From positions 31,236,329 to 31,300,328 of the forward strand of contig NW_023601212.1 in NCBI RefSeq assembly GCF_014898055.3: a DNA stretch of 64,000 nt. The letters are read 5' to 3'. This document shows, piece after piece, positions 46,020 through 57,160 of the stretch. Both the position numbers and the translations under genes were made by a program. Each line of letters starts with the position of its first letter. The first letter of the stretch is position 1. The stretch comes from Talpa occidentalis. Lineage: Eukaryota > Chordata > Mammalia > Eulipotyphla > Talpidae. The notes below the pieces were generated by a model. The model saw only the letters and a list, made by a program, of their open reading frames with translations, was not told the origin of the DNA and ran no database searches.

Positions 46020-46250
46020 TAGTTTTCATGGAGTCTCTCCCATGTCCTGATAATGTCCAGTGTGGCCCTTTCAGAAACAAGGTCCCTTGTCAGGTCCATG
46101 TCAACCATTTCTTGTCTAACTTAGGACAAAGTGATCTTTCAAAGGATCACTTGGTTGCACATTCCTCACTGAGAGGCAGTGGGATTATCTGTCTTGCTAT
46201 TACGATGCCAAGCCCATAGTAAGAACTCAGTAAATAGTTGCTGAATGAAT
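46020..46250 (+). repeat. L2 3' end, sense
   Basis: 'gccaagcccatagtaagaac' and 'gtaaatagttgctgaatgaat' are the L2 terminus; the upstream part is diverged. Confidence 0.6.
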
Positions 46251-47020
46251 GAGATACTTCTCTCTTCCTCCTGGAGAAAATATGAAGACCAAACATGGCA
46301 CCTTAAAGCACACATATTCCTTCACTATCTACAGGGAAGGACAAGACCACAAATATCTTTGAAATAAAGCAATCTGAAGAGGTGCAAGCAGAAAAGATGC
46401 AGCATTTCAAAAAATAAGTTTTTTAACTACCCAAATATTTTTGTCATCACGTTCTATACAGGAACCCTAAAGAATAGAAACTTTCCTTACCCACAGCTAG
46501 TATTTCTCAATCCAGGCCTCCTCCACCCACTCTCAATCACAAGCAATGCAAACACATCAGTTCCTATGCATCAACCTAATGTAGTTCCACCCTTCACCAA
46601 ATGTAAGTTTCTATGAGCCCTATTTTCCCCATCTGAGTCAGTAATCACTGCTCTGAAAATTCTCAAAAAAAAAAAAAAATAGAGCATAAGTCCATTCTGC
46701 AAGATGTCTTTATTCTTTTAAAGAGGAACCTTTCTTAAGCAAAGAAACACCAGATTCATTATGTGCATCACCCTGGGGATACGTGGGTAACTACAAGTGC
46801 AATTATGTCAATATATTCTTTTTCTTAAGCTGGATATGTGTTATATAATTCTTTCCCTTTTTTGATACTTAAAATAATTTTATATATGCTTTTTTTTATA
46901 ATCCCTCCAGCCAGTATTAAAAAAAAAAAAAAACAGAGAAGGGACTATAATATAAAGAAGAAAAGGAATGAAAGGAACTGGCCCTATTCTTTGAACTTGT
47001 GATTTTTTTCGGTCAGCTAT
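46251..47020. other. Unannotated sequence
   Basis: Possible MER-type fossil around 46495-46665 ('ctagtatttctcaatccagg ... ctctgaaaattctc'), not assigned. Two A-runs at 46664-46679 and 46918-46933. Confidence 0.35.
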
Positions 47021-47024
47021 CTCC

Positions 47025-47240
47025 AGTGATGAGCTTAGCAGTAAGGCAGTCCTGGGTTTGAGCCCAGTCCTTATCAGGTGTATGGCCTTGGGCAATTTAC
47101 TTAACCTCTTCAAGCTTCAGTGAACTCAATAATTAAGTGGAAAAAACTCCAACTGACTTGTTTAGGAAAGTGGTGCATATATAGTAAACTCTTCATAATA
47201 TTCTTCATAATCATCATCGTCATCATCACCATCAGCAATA
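47025..47240 (+). repeat. MIR SINE, sense, with (CAT)n-like end
   Basis: 'ggcagtcctgggtttgagcc', 'gtatggccttgggcaattta', 'cttaacctcttcaagcttca' and then an ATC/CAT-rich end at 47205-47238. Confidence 0.8.
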
Positions 47241-48175
47241 TCTTCTCCTGCTTGCTCTCCTCCCACAGAGTGTCAGTGGACCCCTCGTTGCTGTGACACT
47301 GTGACACCACACATTGCTTGTGTGGTGAATCCTGGGACAACGGCAGTCCAATGAACAACACGAATGCACACACCATCCCACGACTCTACTCCTAGATGAG
47401 TGACGGATACAGGCAGCTGGATACAATCGGCCATTAGGCCTATTCTCTCTACAAATTCAATTTCACACGAGAATAGTAGTTCCCAAAATAACCCAAGCAG
47501 AGCATCCTCAGACAGAGACCCGTGGCACTGGATTTCTACTTCCTTAAGCAGCATGTTATTTCTAGATTTGTCTTCTCTCTAATCCAATTTCCTAAACTTA
47601 ACCAGATTAGGAAAGAATATATATTGTTGAATGAATAAAATGCTTTTATGCATTTATCTATTAATGAATGCACAGATCTGTTCCATATTACATTTAGCAA
47701 GCTAGAAAACCTTTCTGTGAATTTAAAATGAAAAAAACTGGTTTGGATAAAATTAAAAGGCTCCACACCATCTACAAGAACACCAAAGCTCTGCACTTCC
47801 TTTCTCCTGTCTCTAGACTTATTCATTCTGTAGGCATCACGGGTTCCTAACAGCTACTATTTCAGCTGACCCTTAAGTTTCTAATGCTTAACGGAGGAGA
47901 AAGGATGTCGTCTAACTTAGACTCAAGTGAGAAAGTGATAGCTTCAAATTTGTAGAAAACCTAAGTTGGCCATGATTTCAAATATACAGGTCAGTCTATT
48001 TTCCTCAGCAGTAAATCCTGTCCACGCAATCCTGACCATGGAGGCAAGTTCAAATCCTCCCAGGAGATACTATACTAAGCCTCTGAGTCCATTGTAAATT
48101 AAGCAACCCTTTTAAGCTGGTCTTTGTTTCGTTTTCTAAACTACTGGGTAAAAGGAGTCATAATGATATTTTACA
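47241..48175. other. Unique sequence with a CpG-containing ORF cluster
   Basis: 47.25-47.56 kb holds several overlapping minus-strand ORFs (64-93 codons). The one at 47273-47554 has protein-like composition but matches nothing I know, and other frames are open too. 47.6-48.18 kb has no repeat named. Most likely non-coding, perhaps a decayed retrogene. Confidence 0.3.
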
Positions 48176-48179
48176 TTCT

Positions 48180-48404
48180 TATGGTGTGCCATAAGAAAGG
48201 CTTTCACAGAAATGAGTTCATTTTACTCTAAAAGCGACCCTTTGCAGTCCTGGAGAGGCTGGTGGTGATGGTTGCGCAACCATTCACTACTAAGTGAGTG
48301 ACCCTGCATATTCAAAGCCACTGCAAAGTACACATAAAAATGGTTCAGATGTTAAATTTTGTCATGTATACTTTACCCCAATAAAACATTTTTAATTAAA
48401 GATG
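48180..48404 (+). repeat. L1M 3' terminus, sense
   Basis: 'ggtggtgatggttgcgcaac', 'ctgcaaagtacacataaaaa', 'tggttcagatgttaaatttt' and 'tactttaccccaataaaaca' are the classic 3' UTR end of old mammalian L1. The first 60 bp may be a separate fragment. 48.4-49.05 kb after it has nothing named; ORFs at 48.41-48.71 kb lack motifs. Confidence 0.8.
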
Positions 48405-49059
48405 ATGTATCCCTATGAGGTAGATGAGCAGTATGTAAAGGGAGGTAGCCTGCTAAGGCAAGTGACGGAGAGAGAAGCTTCTGATGCCCAGCCCAGTATT
48501 CCTCCCACTGAGCCTGGCAGTGTCTGGAATGGCCAAACCCAACCCCCCTGAGCTATACCAGAATTCAAGAGGGGCCCAAAAGGTAGTGATTTCCTGAGAA
48601 GGCTGCCTGCCAAGGACGCTAGTCTTGTGCTCTGAAAATGCCACACATTCAGAGAAAAATAATCAATGGCCACATGGGACATTGTGACTCTCTTTCTCTC
48701 TGGCACCCGACTGCTTTCCTATTTACAAACATTCAGAATCTGGAGAAAAGGTTGTTTTTGTAAGTCTGTGAGCTCTGATAAGTAATGATCCAACAATGCA
48801 CCCTAACAATTCCCCACTTCAGAAAAGTAATTTAAAAATACAGACCAAGAGCCTAGAAGTTGGAGTCCAAATTATTTTAAATATTAGGCAACTAAATCAC
48901 ACTCTGGTTTTTGTAGGTAAAACAGAGGTGGTATGAGAAGAAAATGAAATAATTGATGCGAACATATATAGAGTTCTAAGGAAGTAAGATAAAAATCAAA
49001 TGCCCGATTGTTCAAACCACTAGAAAGAGATAGAAAATGAATAATTCAAAAGGGCAAAA

Positions 49060-49290
49060 AATCCATATGTATTTTCTGAAAAAATAACTAAGCTTTGTAC
49101 AATATTTTACAATTTGCAAAACACTCTTACATACATTATCTCATTTGACTTTTCCAAAAACCCAGTGAAAAATAAACCATTATTAACAGTAGTATTCTCA
49201 TTTTATATTGGAGTACACTGAAGCTTAGCGCCTGCATGTTGGCCGAGGGTCAGACAGACAGAGCTGGGTCCTACACAGGTCTTCTGTTCT
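49060..49290 (-). repeat. MIR SINE, antisense
   Basis: 'ttgcaaaacactcttacata', 'cattatctcatttgactttt', 'gtacactgaagcttagcgcc' and 'gacagagctgggtcctacac' in antisense MIR order. Confidence 0.75.
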
Positions 49291-49874
49291 CATCTTTATT
49301 TACTTTAATTTTTCCTTCTATTTTAATAGGCCACATTGATATGTTGCTGTTTAGCTGTCTTCATGCAAGTTGGATTTTGCTGGAAGTTGGTTTTAATATG
49401 ACTGAGGTTTAGCGGAATTCACTTCAAACAACAGAATGAAAAAAAAAAACATAAATAAAAAGACTCAACCATAGCTGGGAAAAAGCTAGTTTCCCTCAGG
49501 CTGACTCGCCCACTCATAATCTCCTTACAACCAAGGACCTACTAAAAATAGCCATTCACTTCCAGACTCATCCTTTTTCAAGTCTGGAGTGAGTGGGAAA
49601 TGACTGAGTGTGAAGTTTTCAAAAGCAACATTGGGAAGTCCACTGAGCCTGGTGTCAGTACTCTCAGCAGTGAGTTGTCTGCACGCAGGCATGCAAATTC
49701 TCTAATAGTAGTAGTGCTGGTTGTCAGTCTCTAAACCAGTTGGGCCACAAGCAAGTCAAAAGTGTAGACCCCATCAACACTGAGAAAGAATCCTGAAGCA
49801 GTGCATTGCAAAGATTTTAGCAAGCACAGAGCTGAAATCTGGAAGAATGGCAGCTACCCCATGTAGATGATCAG
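49291..49874. other. Unannotated sequence
   Basis: No repeat named; A-run at 49439-49450. Confidence 0.4.
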
Positions 49875-50166
49875 TCCCTTTTTTTATTACTGAAATGTAT
49901 TTTATTATTTTATATATATATATTTATTACATCATCCTTCATTTTTGTACAGTGTATGGTTTCCCATGAAATTCCCACCACCAATTCACCCATGCAACAT
50001 CAACATAATCCCTTGTGCTCTTCCCTCCCCTGTCCTGATCCCTCTCTCTCCCCCTCCCCTATAGAATGTCTCTGGTCTATGGTTTCCTGTTGATTTTGAT
50101 TTTTACTTTATTACAGTTATTTTTTTCCTGATCCCTTATTTGGTTCCTCTACATTCCTCCTATAAG
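49875..50166 (-). mobile_element. L1 3' UTR end, antisense
   Basis: On the minus strand it matches the sense L1 at 34.0-34.2 kb: 'caaataagggatcaggaaaa', 'gtaaaaatcaaaatcaacag', 'accagagacattctatagg', a G-rich tract, and 'gatgatgtaataaatatata' with a poly(A) end (T run at 49879). Same lineage-specific L1 family, 5' truncated. The target duplication is unclear. Confidence 0.8.
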
Positions 50167-50688
50167 ATCAGCTTCTCCTAATAGTACTCAGGTTTCTTAC
50201 CTTGGAGCACCACCTCTTTGCAAGAACAAGAGATGCTTTCCCATTTACCATAGAAAGTAAGTCCTGCCTGGAGTTATGTTAGCACCAGATCTCTCTTGGG
50301 TCTGACAAGACAATCAAGGCCAGGAGAAAAAGCAGCTAGATCCTGATGAGCCAGGAGATGCTGCCCTAAGCAGCTGAGGGTCCCTGCTCCTTCTTTGGCT
50401 CTTATGTGACAAGGAGGCTGGCCTTGTGCTAACCACAACGCCAGTATCTGCAGAAACTCTAAACCATAAAACCCACTCTGGAAGACTGGGCTTTGACCTG
50501 AGGCCAACCTGAGTACAGTGTAATAATGATCCATCAGCGACAAGTAAGGTCTGCTGCCCAAGCTGATCTGTAGCTTGAAAACTCGTGTCCTTATGCATGT
50601 TCTTAGCCATGATTCTGACGCCCTCTTTGCTTGTCTGCTTTACTGCTATACTCTCAGCAACATGAAGATGAGAGGTACCTAATTTTTA
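50167..50688. other. Unannotated sequence
   Basis: Two minus ORFs of 95 and 98 codons overlap in different frames at 50.27-50.61 kb; no motif. Confidence 0.4.
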
Positions 50689-50689
50689 T

Positions 50690-50915
50690 GCAGTGATAGA
50701 AGAGTTCTGGAGCCAGATTACCTAAGCACAAAACTGGGGCCCTATCATTTATTGTGTGACCTTGGACAAGACACTAAATCTCACCAAGCATGTTTTATCA
50801 TCTGTAAAATGGACTTACCTATCTCAGATATTGAAGGATCAAATAATACACTGTTCTTAATATACTGCCTGGCACATAATAAAGACTTCGTAAATATTAA
50901 TCATTGTTTTCATTC
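50690..50915 (+). repeat. MIR SINE, sense, well preserved
   Basis: 'gagttctggagccagattac', 'tgtgtgaccttggacaagac', 'atcatctgtaaaatggactt' and 'ctgcctggcacataataaag'. Nearly full length. Confidence 0.88.
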
Positions 50916-51425
50916 TCTGAATTATTTTCCACTATACCCCATTTCTAGCACCACACACCATTTAATAAATGTTTATGAATAAAATTCTGTTCAAGATACC
51001 ATAATCCTATACATATGCATATCTACCTTGATTTGTTTGCTTTAAATTTTTCTACTTGGAGTTATCCTGTAGTGGGCAGATTTCATCCAGTAATGGGAAA
51101 AAACAAGGACAGCTCCCCATATGAGAGAAAAATCTTATCACAACTCCCTTCCCTTTTATTATTATATTTGAGGTAGTTCTATATGTTATATCCTCACACC
51201 AATAACAAGCCAAATTAGATAAAGATGTTTATAATTTCAAACAGGTGATACTCAGCATGAGACTGGAAAATTCTACTTCTACTGAAACCATTCCATAATT
51301 CCTGTTCACAATAAGAATCTCATGGCTGATTCCATCCACTTCAACAAATGTTCACTGACCAAGAGCTACCTTCAAAGCATTCTTGTAGTGCTGTGTTGGA
51401 TGAATACACAGAAGTTAAAACTTAC
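50916..51425. other. Unannotated AT-rich sequence
   Basis: No repeat family named in this 0.5 kb. Confidence 0.4.
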
Positions 51426-51429
51426 TCAG

Positions 51430-51895
51430 TCTATAAATTACCATGAGCTGGACACCTTAATAGACAATTATTCTCTCATAGTTCTGGAGGCTTGAAGTCC
51501 AAATTTCAGTTGTTGTCAGCTTGGTTCCTTGTGGAGTTCTGAGGACGATCCTGTTCTAGACCTTTCTCCTAGCTTCTGGTATTTGCTGGCAGTCTGTGCC
51601 TTTCTTTGGTTTACAGACATATCACTCCAGTCTCTGCTTCCATCTTCACATGCTGTTCTCCCTTTGTGTTTCTGTTTCTTTACATCTTGCCCCTGTGTGT
51701 ATCTTAGTGTTTCAATCTCACTCTTCTTATAAAAACACCAGTCATTGTATTAGGGCCCATCCTAATCTAATATGGTCTTAACCGGACTACTTTTATAAAG
51801 ACCCTGTTTCCAAATAAGGGCATATTTACAGGTACTGAGGGTAAGGATGTCAACCTATCCTTTGGGAGAACACAAGTCAAGCTTCAACAAATAGC
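51430..51895 (-). repeat. MLT1-type MaLR LTR, antisense
   Basis: 'attctctcatagttctggag', 'gcttgaagtccaaatttcag', 'tcactccagtctctgcttcc', 'ataaaaacaccagtcattgt', 'agggcccatcctaatctaat', 'accctgtttccaaataaggg' and 'acaggtactgagggtaagga' are the full reverse order of an MLT1A/B-like LTR. Nearly complete solo LTR. The ORFs at 51529-51781 are inside it. Confidence 0.88.
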
Positions 51896-51924
51896 TTTTA
51901 GGATTGTAATCATAAGGAAAGCTA

Positions 51925-52140
51925 ATACATATAATACCATGTCTCAGGTACTGCTCCAGTTTATGTTACATATGTAATCCTCACAGCAGTACTATAAAGT
52001 GAATATTGCAGGCATCCTACTCATTTTAAAGACAGGGGAAGAATAGAGAGAGGTGCTTCAGCCAAGGTCACACAACTAAATTTTGATATTCAATCTCTTA
52101 ACCACTATTCTACACTATTCCTATAGCCTATAAGATAATG
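51925..52140 (-). repeat. MIR SINE, antisense
   Basis: 'tctcaggtactgctccagtt', 'tcctcacagcagtactataa', 'gccaaggtcacacaactaaa' and 'tctcttaaccactattctac' in antisense MIR order, directly beside the MLT1 LTR. Confidence 0.85.
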
Positions 52141-53525
52141 ATCCATCAGCCACAAGCGAGGCCCGCTGCTTACAGATGAGATGAGGCGGATTTAGTAATA
52201 CTACAACATGAGAAATATAAGCACAAGGGGAGACAAAAACAAGCTGATACTGCTCTGGCTGAGGGCATTTGAATTAGGCTTTTACTTTATTCAATTCAAA
52301 GACAAATACATATTGTCAAATGCCAGAGGCTGTACTACTTTTTGGAAATGCAAAATACATATAAAAGAAAAATAATAAGACCCAGTTCTAACAAAGCTTA
52401 GTCTAGACAAAAGTAATAAAATATTAACAAATACTAGCAACACAATATGTCAAGGTGAATCATAAACATATGCAGAAATTATGGGAAAACAGAACTTAAC
52501 ATCTTACTTGAGAGTTCCTTTATGTATGTATATTTTCCATCCCTCAGTCAGATTACAAATACCTTGAGATGATCTTCCATGTCCCTTGTGTTCATCCCAA
52601 ATGGGCCTCCACAGGGTTTCCAATACAGAAGGCACTCAGGAAAAGCTTTTCAAGGATGCTTGTTCAACCAAGAATGTAAAAAATATGATAAAGGATGACT
52701 GTGCTGCCCCCCAAGACTTGGCTCTCCCAGCTGGTTGACACCCCTGGGCATTAGTTCCACATCTGGGTGTTAAGCCCAGGGACATGGTGTCCCCTCTCCT
52801 GGAGATCCAGACCCTCAATAGAATGCTCAAGCAAACCATTGCCTCTGAGGTGTATGGGCTGTTTCAGGGCACAGGAAATGCCAGGAGACTGTGTGGAAAC
52901 CACAGGCTTGGCATCATAGTTTCTTCTTCCTTGCCCACACTTCTTTCCTCTGCTTTGCCTTTCCCTGCTGCCCGAGTTATAAGTGGATTTGGGAGTTTTT
53001 GTGATCTACATGTTTTCTCTCTGTTTCCATTTGCATTCGGGTGTTCCCTCTCAACAGCATGAGACAAATCCAGTCAACATAAGGGAAAAAATACCCTCAG
53101 CTCTAAGACCTGGGAATGCCTTGTTTGATGCAAATCCCCTGAAGGCTATTTTCAGGGTCTCTCCTCAACTGTGTCTCTTTACTTGGCCTGGCCCTGGTGC
53201 TCACAGCGGCAGAACACGACACTGTCCATGACAGTGCCTTGGGCAACAGCGCTGGTTTTATGCCCATCTAGAAAACATCGCCGAACTGTCCTCCATCAGA
53301 TTATAGAAATGCCTACAATGGGGAAAAGATCCAGTTTCCTGTTTTTGAACCTAGTGCTCTTCTTAGAAACTCTTTAATCCTAGTCCCAACCCGACAGTAT
53401 GAAACCTGGAGTTTCACACTGAAAAGAAAACTTTGCAGAAAGTGCAGCCTAAGCAATGAGGCCCAGGCAGGCTAGAGATTCGACCTCCACTAATCAAAAG
53501 AAATCGTAGTTCTTCTCTTCTCAAC
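52141..53525. other. Unannotated unique sequence
   Basis: No repeat named. ORFs of 67-92 codons at 52.6-53.4 kb overlap on both strands without motif. Confidence 0.4.
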
Positions 53526-53529
53526 CCTC

Positions 53530-53680
53530 CCTTCAGCTCAGCTCATTTCTATTGTGCCTTTTGTTTAGGCCTTGCCTTGCTTCCTATTTATATAATAGGC
53601 CCACTGGGTAGGGACTGTGTCTAATTGCGTGCTGTTTGCACTGCCTGGCACATTATAGTCCTCAATAAACACGTATTATT
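53530..53680 (+). repeat. L2 3' end, sense
   Basis: 'gggtagggactgtgtctaat', 'tgcctggcacattatagtcc' and 'tcaataaacacgtattatta'. Confidence 0.75.
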
Positions 53681-53681
53681 A

Positions 53682-53715
53682 TGATTATTGTTATGATCTA
53701 TCATAACAATAATCA
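53682..53715. repeat. Perfect inverted repeat (15-bp stem, 4-nt loop)
   Basis: TGATTATTGTTATGA at 53682-53696 pairs exactly with TCATAACAATAATCA at 53701-53715 around TCTA. It sits at the end of an L2 3' terminus, where short A/T repeats are common, so replication-slippage or template-switch origin is plausible. Confidence 0.95.
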
Positions 53716-53999
53716 CAATTCAGTGCACATTCCTCTAAACTTCAGACAGCCTGGAGCGTCAGGGACATACACACAGCATCCCTGTATATCGCCAAGAGCT
53801 TTGGGTACGGATCTAAATTTAAGGGGTGCCTGTCTGAGCTCCACTTCCAAACCTGCAGAGATGGGAGGGCAATTATCTTCTATTCTCAGGGGGAACAGAA
53901 CATGAGACCATTCTCTTTCCACACAGAGAGAGCGAAAAAGAACGAGGCAGAGATTAGAAAAGATTGAGAAAAGAGAAACAGTATTAAATCATAGTTTGT

Positions 54000-54520
54000 T
54001 CAGAGACGGCACAGACCACAAGCTAGCGCTGACCCAATGGCAAAAAACCTGTTCAAGCAATGATAAGAAAAATCATTTACGGGGCACATTAATTTAAGTT
54101 GTGGGAGCCGAGTTCTCCCAGGGTTGCCCATTGGATAAACATTGTCAGGATATGCTGTGAGCTGTTCCAATGAGATGTAATAATTGAATTTGTTTTCATT
54201 TAAATTGGAGGGCCTTTAATTAAAACCCAGGCTTGTGTGTGCTGAGAGATAAAGCTGGGCACATGGAGACTGGGGGTAATTTGGGTGCTGAATGCAATAA
54301 TTAATTGTAAATTCAGAGGTCAGGAGACTGGCACTATCTTTGCAAAATCATCACTGTGAGCTGGTCATCCGAATGGAATAGACTCAGGAGTGGCAGAAAC
54401 ACACGCTTAAGTGATTTTTTGAAATCTTAATCATAATTACAGAACAGCGTGGAGGTTAATTTGCAAAGTTCATTAATCAGAGAAATAAATACATCAGTGA
54501 TCATCTGATGGAAGACAACC
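54000..54520. promoter_or_regulatory. Strongest candidate conserved non-coding element
   Basis: No repeat recognised over about 520 bp. Many homeodomain-type cores ('cacattaatttaag', 'gtaataattgaatt', 'ggcctttaattaaaac', 'caataattaattgtaaattc', 'cttaatcataattacag', 'ggttaatttgc', 'cattaatcag') and SOX-like 'ataaacattgtca', with low simple-sequence content and no ORF. Composition and length fit a vertebrate developmental enhancer; conservation and target gene are unknown. Confidence 0.45.
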
Positions 54521-55845
54521 TGCAAAAGTCTGGTTTTCCAGTCACAATTTCCCAACCTTCCACTCAAGTTTGAAATGTTATGGAATCTACATTGTGGTTA
54601 GTCTTGCCGACCTTCATTCATCTTTGGACTCCTGAACAATTTATTTCTCTCCTTTAGATGTGAGGTTAAACTCATCCACCTGACTGCTTCAGGATAATCC
54701 AAACATGTCTTAGAATGATGGAACTAAAATTGAGAACAGGCCACAGGATAAATTCTGGGAATGTAAGATTTCTATTAGCATTCAAGATATCAACATCTAG
54801 AATTAGTATCAGGAGACAGAGTTGAATTAATGCCCAATATTAATCTAAGGAATTAGGATTAGAGGGTTAACTACAGGCATCAATCTTCAGATATAGTTGC
54901 ATTTCATGATATAAGGCAATAAAGTAAAGATTTTATGCTTACATGTGAATTAGCTGCCTTGAAAAATGACATTCCATTAGATGCACATTTTGTGCTTGAG
55001 AGAGCTTTATTATGGAAGCATCCCCCAGTATGCAATAGTGGGGTTGATAGCGTACTTGCTCCCAATCCTCACTGTGGGTGCAAAGACAAGATCTGTATTC
55101 ACTTCATTTTAACTTCATGCCCAAGTATTCCCAGTGGATGAGTTCCCCATTGCAAAAGGTATGTTGATACCTAAGACAAATGTGGACAGGTGTCCTTCCA
55201 GACACATTCTGGAAATTTCAGCTTTCAGTTTCTTTTTCTCTGGGTTATAATTGCTCCCCAGAGAAACAAAGTGTTACAGGTTGGAGGATTTCCTCAGAGA
55301 GAGGAAAAAGGAACTGCATCAGAAGTATTTAACAGCATTGCCTACTTTTAAAACTATATGCAAGCTTTGTCCTTTCCTCAGACTTCCTGATCAGATTCTC
55401 AATGGACTGAGACACCTGGTAATTCCAATCACCCTCAATTAGGAAATACTGCATTAAATAACCCCCCAAATCTATGCCCTATATAAAGTCATAGTATTCT
55501 TCACCTTGTTTCTACGGGCTGTGTGCCTAATAACTCACTGCCCTAGAATATAATCGTAGAATCAAGGATTGGAAAATTTAGTTTGATCATATCTCTGATA
55601 ACTGAATAAATTCTATTGTATCTCTGCCAACCATTGTCAATCCTCTGTTGATGTCTTGGTTTTTCACCAAATTTAGCAGCCAGACCTCTCTGATGTCTCT
55701 GGAACACCTGGAGGACAGAACCAGTCACTCATATGTTCCTGAGAAAAGAATAGGCAGCTTTGAAAAAGACAAACAGGTTGTCAAGGTGAGGAAGCGGTAA
55801 CTCTTCAGAGCAGAGAATTTTTCCTAGAAGAACCTATCAAAACTT
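54521..55845. other. Unannotated unique sequence
   Basis: No repeat or exon recognised; ORFs of 61-68 codons without motif. Confidence 0.4.
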
Positions 55846-55847
55846 CA

Positions 55848-55955
55848 TGAGACCCTCTTCACAGATAAGGAAACTGTGGCACAGAGAAAGGATGATACCT
55901 TGCCAGAACTCAGTTCTAAGTAGTGGGATTCTAGAGTCTGAGTTAACTTAAATCA
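55848..55955 (-). repeat. MIR fragment, antisense
   Basis: 'ttcacagataaggaaactgt', 'ggcacagagaaaggatgata' and 'gtgggattctagagtctgag'. Confidence 0.7.
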
Positions 55956-56046
55956 CAAAAGTGTCACTCCCAATTCTCACCCCAGGGTTATTCTGTGGCT
56001 AAGTAGAGAATTTATAACTCTTGATATATAATAAATAATGAATGTG

Positions 56047-56315
56047 GGTCTCCCTGGTGGTAGAGGGGTAAAGATAGTGCTATCAAGTTATCGCCAGCCA
56101 CTGTAGCACAAGTTCAATCCCTGGCCAGCCAGGGAGCAACCCACATGGTGCAGCAGACCTCTCCTGCCTCATCCGCTGCTCCCCTCAGCAGTGTATTTCA
56201 GTCAGTCTGCCTGTTCTGCTTCCAGCTCTCTGGTGAATCCTCTCATCCCCCTGCCCCCGTACCTCTGGCTTACGCTCCAGTTCTTGAATGCATAAATGAA
56301 AAAATCTTAAAAAAA
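56047..56315 (+). mobile_element. tRNA-derived SINE (older subfamily)
   Basis: 'ggtctccctggtggtagagg' head, 'cagcagtgtatttcagtcag' body, 'cttgaatgcataaatgaaaa' end. Target duplication AATAATGAATGTG at 56034-56046, with one mismatch at 56316-56328. Confidence 0.93.
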
Positions 56316-56479
56316 AATAATTAATGTGGTCAGGAAAGAATTTAGAAAAATCTTTAGGATGATATGGTAAGAGGTTAGCAATGTCAGTGAAAATATTTAC
56401 TCCATAAATGAAGTAAGCAAAACTAAAAACTAAAATCACCTAGTTTCCCACAGGGAATGTAAAATTCAAACATCAACAA

Positions 56480-56695
56480 AATTTTCTTTAATACTAGCTC
56501 TAAGCATCATGATAATTACTACCTCTGAGCTACTATAATGTACCAAAACCGGGTATCTTATAGCCACCCTTAGATTTTTCTGACAACTCTCGAAAATATT
56601 ACTAAGTTAGAGCTGATAAAACTGAGACTAGAGCAGTTAATTGCCCAAGGTCCCACAGGCAGAAGTGGGCCTGGGTGTCTCTCCAGTCTATTCAA
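56480..56695 (-). repeat. MIR SINE, antisense
   Basis: 'gctgataaaactgagactag', 'ttgcccaaggtcccacaggc' and 'gaagtgggcctgggtgtctc'. Confidence 0.7.
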
Positions 56696-56699
56696 TACA

Positions 56700-57160
56700 A
56701 GTACTTAAGTTTCTGGAGTTAACTATTCATTCAAATGATAATCAATATAATAGTCAAATGCCCACTTAGCATGAAACATCATGCTAGACACTACAGAATA
56801 CAGATAGAAAAACAAAGAGTCTGCCCTTGTGGATCTTACAGTCTGGGGGAAAAAAACAACCAGAAAAGTCAATATCATGTGATTAAGTGCACACAGAGCA
56901 GAAAGACTATGTGCTAATGAATGAATAAGTAGGACATAAATCCACCTACATAATTAGACTAGGGAAAGGCAAAGGAAAGATACATCGGAAGATGAAGAAG
57001 GAAAGAAGAATCTGTCAGGTGAAGGGACAGCATAAGCAAAACCTGACAGATAAAAATGACAGCTCGAGAGCTCAGAAATATGAATGAGTCCACATGACTG
57101 GCCGGGGCATAGCCCACAACATATAGGAGAGTGACAAAGATGAACCTTTAACTTCTGAGA
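56700..57160 (-). repeat. L2 3' end, antisense
   Basis: 'catcatgctagacactacag', 'tctgcccttgtggatcttac', 'acagtctgggggaaaaaaac', 'aaaagtcaatatcatgtgat' and 'aagggacagcataagcaaaa' in antisense L2 order. Confidence 0.75.

Noticed and set aside
51529..51781. Hydrophobic ORFs resembling membrane peptides
   Set aside because: They fall inside an antisense MLT1 LTR; hydrophobicity comes from its T/C-rich strand.
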